This document shows, in pieces, positions 61,101 to 64,000 of a stretch of 64,000 nucleotides of DNA. The stretch covers positions 34,330,690 through 34,394,689 of the forward strand of contig OZ026530.1 of assembly GCA_964019695.1 (NCBI GenBank), in the 5' to 3' direction. How positions within the stretch are numbered: the first letter of the stretch is position 1; every line of letters starts with the position of its first letter. The DNA comes from Loripinus fragilis (taxonomy: Eukaryota; Mollusca; Bivalvia; Lucinida; Lucinidae). A program made the translations under genes and the position numbers. Under the pieces are notes generated by a model. It saw only the letters and a program-made list of their open reading frames with translations. It ran no database searches and had not been told where the DNA came from.

Positions 61101-64000
61101 TCTATAATTATTGGAGGGACGCAAATAATTGCCAACAATAGAAAAACACCTGTTTTATAAGATAATTCACTTTTCCATGCAGTTTTCAGCTATAGTGAAC
61201 AGATTTATTGTGAAAACTTAACTTAATTCTGCTTTTACAAATGATTTAAAAAGAAAATGTTTTTTTTTCGAAAAATGTTCATAGTTGCAGACTTAGTCTC
61301 TTTAAATCTCAAATTAAACTTTAAATCCATAGTCTAAATGAATACATAAGTATGCGTGTTTAAACGAGATTTGGCTCTCGTTTGTGGTGTCTACTGTGAG
61401 TTTGTCACTTTCCCATTGGTATCCTGGGTCAGGTGTGGTACTTGATTGTATCCATTTCTGATCTTTGCACCCTTAGTTACTCCTGTACATATTTAATAAA
61501 GACCAAACTAGTGTGCTGGTGCATAATGGAACTGTGGAAATGTCCATTATCTTATAACATTGCATTTAAAATTTCAGGTGGTAGACCCTCATATGTTACA
61601 GACTATGAAGAAGTTCAAGGACCAAAGCCTAACTTGTATCGTACTGTTATAAGGACCTTCTGGGTGTACTGGGCAGAGGCAACAACTTTTATGTTGATAG
61701 GCCAGGTCTCCTGGTTACTTCAACCGCTCATACTGAGGTACATTGTTCCTTCAGCAGGCCTTGAGGTTATAAAACTTGAGTACAGCCTCAAACTCAAAAT
61801 AAAGCACACTGATTGGCTGCTTGTGGACACGTGTCTGTGACTGTACTCAAGTTTTATAACCTCAAGGCCAGGTATCCAGATATGGTAGATGATTAGCAAC
61901 TGACATTAATGCTTAAGGTCTTTTTAAACCATCAAAACAACACCTGGCAGAGGAATCTTTTTGTGCCTTCTTGCCACTGTTTTGTTGTTGTTTTTCTCAT
62001 TTGATTTGATTCTTTTCTTCGCAGTCAACACTTTTTCAGTTATGCCGGAAAGGGTCTTTCTTTGTTTTGTTTTTTTTCTAATTTATTTTTATTTTTCTAC
62101 TGACATGTTCACAACAATATCACAGGACAAATAGTACATGCATGTAATATGGTATCATTTCGATTCAACGTCTATGCTATTACATATAAAAAAATATGTA
62201 ATTTGAGTCGCAACGCTAAAGAGAGTCCATCTGGTAAATATTTGACCATGGGCTGCCCTTGGCATATAATTTTATATTCTAAATAAAGAAAAACAAATTG
62301 TGTCATCTATTAAAACTGCATCAAGAGTTAAACTAAGGATACAATTTGTGCAAGCCAACCAGATATGTGCCTACCCGAGCGTACCTGAATGAGCTCTCTT
62401 AGCGTTGCGGATAATCTTTCGAACAGTCATACTAAATTTATAGCTTTTACAAAAGCATCTGTATTACTAAAAGTTCTCTGTACATGTTTGAGGTTTCCTA
62501 CTTTTCAATTGAAAAGGCATTGGAAAAAACAGATTTAGTCTACACAACGTACAACGCCAAAAGCAGTCTTTCTTTGTTGAACCTGTACTAAGCAGGGATT
62601 AATATGTCTTGCTCAAGGGCACAATACAGTGCCGCCGGTGAGGCTGGAACCCACAGCCCTTCAGTCTCAAGTCAAGCACTCTACCACTAAGCCACTGTGC
62701 TCCCTTTCTTTCCACTGTGTTATTTGTATCATTGTGCGGTTCATTTAATTGCACCTCTGTATAGATTAGTTAGCATTTCTGTAGCACATTTTATTTGATG
62801 AAAAAGTAGTTAACTTCAGCACATTCAATACACAGTTATCTGGAAACTATTTTAGCCTTATTCTTTAAAGTTCTTAAATTATATTTATCATTCGACGTTG
62901 CTGTTATCCAGTGGATAAATAAGATTATGACCACATATTACATAACACTTTTGGTGAGAACAAGTAACATCAATGCAAATTTTCTGTGAAATAATCAAAC
63001 CGCGAAGGAGATAAAATCGCATTTAAATGGTTATATGATAAACAGAATCTTACATTCGTGATCATTCCATAATAAATCTTGCTGAAGGCATTTACAATAA
63101 CAATAAATAACCTGGAAAACGAGTTTTTATAAGTAAAGAGAACCTAAAAAATATTAAAACAGCAATAAAGGGTTTATTGAGTAATGGACAGTGCAACAAT
63201 GCTTATTCCTTCAAGCACTGACTTAAGTAATATTCTGCTTTCTACCAGAACCAAATATTTCTAAACGACTATAATATGAAGCATATTAATACTATATCCA
63301 TGCTTAGAAAGAAGTTTTACCAACCACAACGACAGATGTTGTGACCTTTAAATAATCTGAAAATAGTAAACGTTGGCGTTTGAAGTGAAATTGTACTCGT
63401 GTAGATTGTATCCATGTGTATACTGTTGAATCAGCCACATGCTTAAAACCGGACTTATTCTATAAAATGAGTCTAGGTATGACCATATCTCTTAAAAAAT
63501 TTAAGTTGTCTGCTTTTTCTGAACAGTTCTTTCTGAAAATATATAGTGTAAAAGTTGTTTTTGTGTAAGATTGAATTTAGTTTCATTAAATGAACACCCA
63601 AAGTGCTAGTTATACTAGTGATGTAGCCATCAAAATAATATCACTTTAGGTGTTCATTGACCCTTAGTGGACCTGAAATACCAAAACATATACATGGAAA
63701 AATAGTGAAGACTAATTCCGAATTTCATCAGGGTCTGCCTTGTTTGTTAAAACAGAATTTATCTTCTGAGAAAGAAATTCAATATGATTTAGGAAATTAT
63801 AACCTTGACCCCTCAAAACATACAATACACCATCCTGACTTTATTATTTGTAGCTAATAGAAAAAAAACTCTATTGGTCTGTAAAAAGTGAATGCTAGAT
63901 TTATCTCACTATTTCAGGTTCATTATCCAGATGATAGAGAACAAAGGGACAGAACTTGGCTCAGAGCCCATCTGGCAGGGATACATGTATTCTATTTTCC
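37075..64000 (+). CDS. ABCC1-like: ABCC/MRP1-type ABC transporter gene (3' end beyond window)
   Basis: ABCC 'long' transporters export glutathione, glucuronide and sulfate conjugates and drugs across the plasma membrane by ATP hydrolysis. Ten exons join in one frame for about 402 residues: an extracellular N-terminus with N-glycosylation motif NST (residue 5) and a Cys; TMD0 with five hydrophobic segments (~40-61, 81-96, 112-134, 144-163, 175-194); the conserved L0 start NACPEENAGILSKIWYHWL; a variable linker; and TMD1 start (LYRTVIRTFW.., IWQGYMYSIF). All ten AG/GT borders and phases are compatible. Introns are 1-8 kb and loaded with mobile elements. The nucleotide-binding domains (about 1,100 more residues expected from the family) are outside the window. 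TMD0 puts it in the ABCC1/2/3 branch; which paralogue is uncertain. Confidence 0.92.
37442..37612 (+). other. 56-codon open frame in intron 1
   Basis: ATG at 37442 to TAA at 37612, beginning MSPPLTLGNSCIDHLTDLL and continuing DKDDQEFEFLCKLIG. The composition is amphipathic and coding-like. I recognise no family. It could be a relic exon or retroelement scrap. Confidence 0.25.
38381..38557 (+). CDS. ABCC1-like: ABCC exon 2 (TMD0 segment 1)
   Basis: Acceptor TATTTTGCAG, donor TCA|GTAAGT, 177 nt, phase 0 to 0. Encodes residues 22-80 with FSSCFLDTVLIWAPCAFLWL, the first TMD0 membrane segment, equivalent to FTKCFQNTVLVWVPC of MRP1. I recall human ABCC1 exon 2 also being 177 nt, which would be an ancient conserved exon; check. 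Confidence 0.95.
38689..38825. repeat. foldback element in intron 2
   Basis: ATGTGAGGGTGGGATAGAAA faces TTTTCTATCCCATCCTTACAC. Inner arms are weaker. Confidence 0.7.
39340..40065 (+). repeat. tandem repeat (~174-bp units) in intron 2
   Basis: Starts CCCCGATATGAAGTATAATA and ends GAGCTTTGCTCACTTCTTGC. TGTGTACACCTTC recurs at 39633 and 39807, TTTCTCAGCAACTACTTG and TCACTCCTATATAACACATA recur alongside. Same general architecture as the array at 17690-19130 but different sequence. Confidence 0.8.
40157..40404. mobile_element. MITE A copy 3
   Basis: GACATGAGATTTCCAACAAT to CCACATTGTTGGAAATCACA plus ACCAGCTCATG. The outermost TIR bases are eroded. Confidence 0.8.
40650..40889. mobile_element. MITE A copy 4, abutting exon 3
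   Basis: From CAGCCACATCATGAGATTTC to ACATGACATGGCTCAT. It ends ~20 nt before the exon-3 acceptor (..TTTCAG|GTATTA at 40910), so the branch-point zone lies in or next to MITE sequence. Confidence 0.85.
40910..41044 (+). CDS. ABCC1-like: ABCC exon 3 (TMD0 segments 2-3)
   Basis: Acceptor CACTGTTTCAG, donor TTT|GTACGT, 135 nt, phase 0 to 0, residues 81-125. Begins VLSAVLACLVLLQLLFQ (membrane segment 2), has a short loop with Cys (DGYGCVED), and ends SPAEYTAIGIKFITF, which starts segment 3 continued in exon 4. MITE C copy 4 begins 65 bp downstream. Confidence 0.9.
41109..41415. mobile_element. MITE C copy 4
   Basis: ACATGCGCGGATTCAG at the left, CTTTCTGGATCCGCGCATG at the right, with the central palindrome around 41250-41310. 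307 bp. Confidence 0.85.
41846..41918 (+). repeat. tRNA-like sequence (pseudo-tRNA/SINE head)
   Basis: CCTCGTGGCCTAGTGGTTGA is A-box-like, CTGGC/GCCAG an anticodon-like stem, AGGATCGATTCCC B-box-like. The acceptor ends do not pair and no 7-nt anticodon loop forms cleanly, so it is not called a tRNA gene. The second copy of the duplication has lost all but its first bases (~43610). Confidence 0.5.
42645..42905 (-). repeat. SINE-like repeat G, copy 1
   Basis: GTAAGGAGGCAAAGATCAAG..CGATACAATTAAGTACCACA..GAGAGCCAAGAGGTTAGCCC. Inverted relative to 43276-43570. Confidence 0.8.
43276..43570 (+). repeat. SINE-like repeat G, copy 2
   Basis: CAGTAAAATATTTTACTTAC..GGTCACCTGCTGGGAAAGGG..TTTCCCATTGGTATCCTGGG..CTGATCTTTGCACCCTTACT. 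It inserted into the second duplicated block. Confidence 0.8.
44201..45810. other. intron 3, GTCCTGC-motif repeats
   Basis: Motifs CTTGTCCTGCAGGAC, CTCGTCCTGC and CTCGTCCTGTAGGACGACGAG (44680-45045) include a perfect hairpin AGGATGAGTAATTCTTC / GAAGAATTACTCGTCCTTTC-like at 44935-45003. They resemble 105-175 at the window start. No exon seen in the rest. Confidence 0.5.
45811..46046. mobile_element. MITE D copy 1
   Basis: TGGCCTCAATGCGAGAAACC to TTTCTCGCGACGAAGCCCA, imperfect TIRs. Inner markers: CACAGACCAGCCTCCGCATC, CTAGTCTCTGTAG and GACTGGTTTGAAACTC. Partner of 52063-52298. Confidence 0.75.
46316..46467. mobile_element. MITE C copy 5, deleted centre
   Basis: CATGCACGGATCCAGATAAT..GAGGGGGTCCAACTTTG to CCCTCTGGATTTCGCATG. 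It lacks the central palindrome. A related scrap GGGGCCAGACCCC..TGGATCCG lies at 47208-47238. Confidence 0.7.
46556..46656. repeat. foldback element
   Basis: TATACCATG..CACCTGTACGTAAGATAATCCAC faces GTGGATTATCTCCACGTACA and GGCGGACAAGCCATGGTAT. Confidence 0.75.
46657..47763. other. intron 3, no exon recognised
   Basis: No coding block with splice sites visible. A scrap of MITE C is present at ~47200. Confidence 0.4.
47764..48129 (+). mobile_element. TTAA-target element K, copy 2
   Basis: AGCTGCATAGTCTGTAACTT to GCAGACTTAGTCTCT, flanked by TTAA at 47760-47763 and 48130-48133. 366 bp. Internal marker ATTATTGGAGGGACGCAAAT. Confidence 0.9.
48308..48622 (-). repeat. SINE-like repeat F, copy 4
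   Basis: Inverted. CAGCACGACGAGAAAGAGAC, TTCCCCAGCGAGATGAATGC and GCGAACAGCAGCCGACGCCA align with 30480-30690. It ends 44 nt before exon 4. Confidence 0.75.
48666..48794 (+). CDS. ABCC1-like: ABCC exon 4 (TMD0 segment 4)
   Basis: Acceptor TTCCTGAATTTCAG, donor ACG|GTAAGT, 129 nt, phase 0 to 0, residues 126-168. AYSIVLIQIQRHRGIKTSGV continues into a hydrophobic PFVFWLLMIACEALPLYS. It corresponds to MRP1 (F)ERRRGVQSSGIMLIFWFL.. The basic RHRG preceding the SG is the typical cytoplasmic loop. No open frame on the opposite strand competes meaningfully. Confidence 0.9.
48795..50675. other. intron 4, no exon recognised
   Basis: AT-rich sequence with sub-70-codon frames on both strands. No repeat family identified by eye. 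Confidence 0.4.
50676..50970 (+). repeat. two upstream partial copies of exon 5 with their 3' splice sites
   Basis: The block (..CCCATTTTATATTGTGTAG then GTAACATGCAAAGAAGATG, to CAGTTTATACTACACA) occurs at 50676 and 50800 before the real exon at 50971. The first spacing is 124; the second is 171 = 124 + a 47-bp internal repeat (50874-50920). The copies end where the exon's TGTCTGGCTGAACAAC half should start and lack the donor. The predicted peptides still read VTCKEDVVYYIYFALLVVQF and ITCKEDVVYYIYFALLVVQF. Confidence 0.9.
50971..51090 (+). CDS. ABCC1-like: ABCC exon 5 (TMD0 segment 5)
   Basis: Acceptor TATATTGTATAG, donor CAG|GTAAGC, 120 nt, phase 0 to 0, residues 169-208. VTCKEDVVYYIYFALLVIQF then ILHCLAEQHQMTGYADLDNQ. 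The YIYFALLVIQFILHC core matches MRP1 TFYIYFALVFCALILSCF. This copy is taken as the functional one because only it has a donor and keeps frame with exon 6. Confidence 0.9.
51091..52062. other. intron 5, includes a foldback at 51400-51540
   Basis: GCACAACAGTCAAAACTATC..GGTGCTGTAGATG faces CATCCACAGCACC..GATAGTTTTGAATGTTGCAC. No exon is seen elsewhere in the stretch. Confidence 0.65.
52063..52298. mobile_element. MITE D copy 2
   Basis: TGGGCCTCGACCAGAAAACC to GGTTTTCCCGCGACGAGGCCCA, TIRs of ~30 bp with mismatches. Open frames on both strands span it because it is symmetric. Confidence 0.85.
52299..52670. other. intron 5, no exon recognised
   Basis: Only small minus-strand frames with no resemblance to any family. 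Confidence 0.35.
52672..52880 (-). mobile_element. SINE-H, near full length
   Basis: On the minus strand the head AGCACACTGGCTCAGCCGTA..GCGGGTTCAAGCC has A and B boxes, followed by the body CTTGAGCAAGACACATTTAT, CTAGCTTAGTACTGGTTCAA and CTGAAAGATTGTTGATGGGA. Confidence 0.85.
53228..53301. repeat. mini-foldback (family M)
   Basis: GCAAACAGCGTGGACCCTGA faces TCTAGGTCCACACTGTTTGCC. The centre is its own palindrome CAGACTGCTCC / GGAGCAGTCTG. Confidence 0.85.
53392..53453 (+). CDS. ABCC1-like: ABCC exon 6 (L0 start)
   Basis: Acceptor TATAATTTCAG, donor CTGG|GTAAGT, 62 nt, phase 0 to 2, residues 209-229. NACPEENAGILSKIWYHWLT plus G, the ABCC signature N.CPE..A..LS.I...W.TG at the TMD0-L0 border. 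The small odd exon size (62 nt) matches my memory of human ABCC1 exon 6; check. Confidence 0.95.
53524..54137 (-). mobile_element. MITE A copy 5 interrupted by element K
   Basis: Left part 53524-53604 (TATGAGCCGTGACATGTGAT..) and right part 53974-54137 (GGTTAGAAACTCCAAATGAT.. to ..ACTGGCTCATA) together form one inverted A copy. K copy 3 sits between them. Confidence 0.85.
53605..53973 (+). mobile_element. TTAA-target element K, copy 3
   Basis: AGCTGCATAGTCTGTAACTT to GCAGACCTAGTCTCT with TTAA on both sides (53601-53604, 53974-53977). It sits at the CATTTTAAGTTTAGAAACTC site of MITE A, so an empty site exists in the other A copies. Confidence 0.9.
54138..54769. other. intron 6, no exon recognised
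   Basis: AT-rich with no coding block or repeat that I can assign. Confidence 0.35.
54770..55130 (+). repeat. repeat R copy 2
   Basis: GTGCTCATTTTTTATTGAAT..AATGAGTTGATGAAAAGTG..TTTATCACTTTTTCGCA and AAATCTGTAAACCAATTTGTGG..CCAGACGTGACATCATGTGA align in order with 36240-36590. Confidence 0.7.
55567..57170. mobile_element. Z2: TIR element with CG-rich short repeats
   Basis: TATCTCACTGG (55567) and CCAGTGAGATA (57160) bound a 1.6-kb region full of CGTGCGAC, TGTCGCACGA, TTTGCGACA and GACGTTCGC variants. They are dense at both flanks (55640-55920, 56720-57140) and thin in the middle. The layout parallels Z1. Overlapping open frames on both strands are by-products of repeated CGAC words. Confidence 0.7.
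57356..57493 (+). CDS. ABCC1-like: ABCC exon 7 (L0 linker)
   Basis: Acceptor TTGTTTATTTACAG, donor CG|GTGAGT, 138 nt, phase 2 to 2. VVWNSYRKTFTVDGFWNPSP then LGPLLEDAWNVEKKRCEVER. It aligns in style with MRP1 [20 protein letters not shown] and the VVP.L...W.KE segment, the conserved amphipathic L0 part needed for transport. A repeat-G SINE starts 15 nt downstream with a strong GTAAGT. Confidence 0.9.
57509..57795 (-). repeat. SINE-like repeat G, copy 3
   Basis: GTAAGTAAGGATGCAAAGAT, then CAATCAAGTACCACACCTGA to CAGTAAAATATTTTACTGG. Inverted relative to 43276-43570. Confidence 0.85.
57796..58265. other. intron 7, no exon recognised
   Basis: Nothing assignable. Confidence 0.35.
58266..58396. 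repeat. foldback element, ~60-bp arms
   Basis: AACTTGATCTGGCGTACTGT, ATCACGTCGAG and GAGGTCATACCAT are mirrored by ATGGTATGGCCTC, CACGAGACGTGATACTGTAC and GCCAGATCAAGTT. Confidence 0.9.
58397..59454. other. intron 7; (TA)n at ~58783-58808
   Basis: A short TA microsatellite and no exon. ACGTCATATAATATGACGT near 58524 is a small palindrome. Confidence 0.45.
59458..59505. repeat. mini-foldback (family M), degenerate
   Basis: GGCAAACATTGTGTACCAGA faces CTGGGTCCACACTGTTTGTC. Confidence 0.6.
59795..59934 (+). CDS. ABCC1-like: ABCC exon 8a (L0 variable linker)
   Basis: Acceptor ATACCCCTTTACAG, donor TATA|GTAAGT, 140 nt, phase 2 to 1. RLYNERSRVVYQNGQTQSSS then GALTQSEDSPLKNTHHTAY. This is the poorly conserved, Ser/Gln/Asn-rich cytoplasmic linker of ABCC1-type proteins, where phosphorylation sites are common. 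A duplicated 3' part lies 175 bp downstream. Confidence 0.85.
60051..60109 (+). CDS. ABCC1-like: candidate alternative exon 8b
   Basis: A 59-nt copy of the end of exon 8a plus its donor (TACA|GTAAGTTGTAA versus TATA|GTAAGTTGTAA), preceded by ATTATCAATAAG. Encodes GALTLPEESLLKNAHHTAY, differing from exon 8a at 5 of 19 residues without stops. Spliced from exon 7 (CG|T) and into exon 9 (A|GT) it keeps frame. Included after exon 8a it would meet TGA after 11 codons. Its upstream pyrimidine tract is weak. Confidence 0.5.
60235..60730 (+). repeat. repeat R copy 3 interrupted by SINE-H
   Basis: The first part (TATTGAAATTATTAAATGGC..TTTTGCAATGAGTTTTTGAT) and second part (GAGATTACTTTGAAATTGCG..ACATCAAGATTTTGGCAGGG) follow the R order. 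An inverted SINE-H (~60430-60555: GGTACTAAGCTGAAGATAAA, CTTGCTCAAAGACACAATCC, CTACTACTGAGCAAGTGCGC) lies between. Confidence 0.6.
60938..61301 (+). mobile_element. TTAA-target element K, copy 4
   Basis: AGCTGCATAGTCTGTAACTT to GCAGACTTAGTCTCT with TTAA at 60934-60937 and 61302-61305. 364 bp. Confidence 0.9.
61370..61487 (+). repeat. SINE-like repeat G, copy 4 (3' part)
   Basis: TTTGGCTCTCGTTTGTGGTG..TTTCCCATTGGTATCCTGGG..CTGATCTTTGCACCCTTAGT. The 5' half is missing. Confidence 0.8.
61578..61737 (+). CDS. ABCC1-like: ABCC exon 9 (TMD1 start)
   Basis: Acceptor TTAAAATTTCAG, donor TGAG|GTACAT, 160 nt, phase 1 to 2. GRPSYVTDYEEVQGPKPNLY then RTVIRTFWVYWAEATTFMLI and GQVSWLLQPLIL. PNLYRTVIRTFW corresponds to PSLFKVLYKTFG of MRP1, followed by the first membrane helix of TMD1. 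The frame reads on into the intron until TGA near 61841, which explains the longer open frame. Confidence 0.92.
61757..61869. repeat. perfect 29-bp inverted repeat after exon 9
   Basis: 61757-61785 (GGCCTTGAGGTTATAAAACT..) is the exact complement of 61841-61869. A 55-bp spacer lies between. It starts 20 bases after the exon-9 splice donor. Confidence 0.95.
62000..62705 (-). mobile_element. SINE-H split by a poly-A-tailed insertion
   Basis: 62000-62064 and 62562-62705 are the two halves of an inverted SINE-H (head AGCACAGTGGCTTAGTGGTA, B box GGGTTCCAGCC). The break carries a 13-bp direct repeat GTCTTTCTTTGTT on both sides (62052-62064, 62562-62574). Confidence 0.8.
62065..62561 (-). mobile_element. 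retroposed sequence of unknown origin
   Basis: A ~497-bp insert with a T-rich start on plus (a poly-A tail on minus) preceded on minus by AAAAATAAAAATAAATTAG (contains AATAAA), and 13-bp target duplications. No long frame; it looks like a 3' UTR or non-coding RNA copy. Its source could not be identified here. Confidence 0.65.
62706..63917. other. intron 9, with a short inverted repeat at 63587-63660
   Basis: TTAAATGAACACCCAAAGTG faces CACTTTAGGTGTTCATTGAC. No exon was identified in the rest; the frame 63657-63857 shows no resemblance to any family. Confidence 0.5.
63918..64000 (+). CDS. ABCC1-like: ABCC exon 10 (TMD1, runs off the window)
   Basis: Acceptor CACTATTTCAG, phase 2 in. RFIIQMIENKGTELGSEPIW then QGYMYSIF. 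The WQGY motif is conserved in ABCC TMD1 (MRP1 DWQGYFYTVLLF). It continues past 64000; no donor is seen. Confidence 0.92.

Overview
This is eukaryotic, intron-rich, AT-rich DNA packed with transposon debris. The repeats (tRNA-headed SINEs, a ~145-bp array ending in GGGCAATAACTC-like sequence, many palindromic MITEs, LINE tails ending in short microsatellites) and the protein families suggest a lophotrochozoan animal, most likely a bivalve mollusc. That assignment is inference, because no ribosomal or mitochondrial marker is present.

The one clear host gene is a + strand ABCC/MRP1-type ABC transporter. It starts at ATG 37075 and runs off the right edge. Ten coding exons (37075-37137, 38381-38557, 40910-41044, 48666-48794, 50971-51090, 53392-53453, 57356-57493, 59795-59934, 61578-61737, 63918-64000+) join in one frame with matching phases and AG/GT borders, giving about 402 residues. 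They cover TMD0 (five hydrophobic segments), the L0 linker and the first part of TMD1. The nucleotide-binding domains lie beyond the window. Two local exon duplications stand out. Exon 5 has two upstream partial copies that keep their 3' splice sites. Exon 8 is followed by a 59-nt copy (60051-60109) whose phase allows it only as a mutually exclusive alternative.

Left part: a nearly intact, 5'-truncated APE/RT LINE on the minus strand with one in-frame stop (1008-3568); the 3' end of another LINE (3979-5150); foldback elements; and a 6.8-kb structure bounded by ~740-bp inverted repeats (7327-14153). That structure encloses a reverse-transcriptase remnant and a multi-finger C2H2 zinc-finger exon.

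Middle part (14.2-37 kb): duplicated blocks, tandem arrays, TIR elements, a 69-bp minisatellite (28104-29400) grading into ~38-bp units, a palindromic element whose empty site is also present (32953-33433 versus 34200-34410), and a 1.1-kb palindrome (34455-35565). No convincing host gene was found there, apart from one weak exon-like stretch at 32410-32555.

Right part: introns of the ABCC gene loaded with recurring families. I call these A (225-250-bp TIR MITE), C (GGATCCGCGCATG termini), D (~240-bp TIR MITE), F and G (SINE-like), H and I (tRNA-SINEs), K (TTAA-flanked, AG-terminated), M (mini-foldback), R (foldback-rich), and Z (TIR plus CG-rich ~12-mers). All homology statements come from reading the translation and from family knowledge; no search was run.
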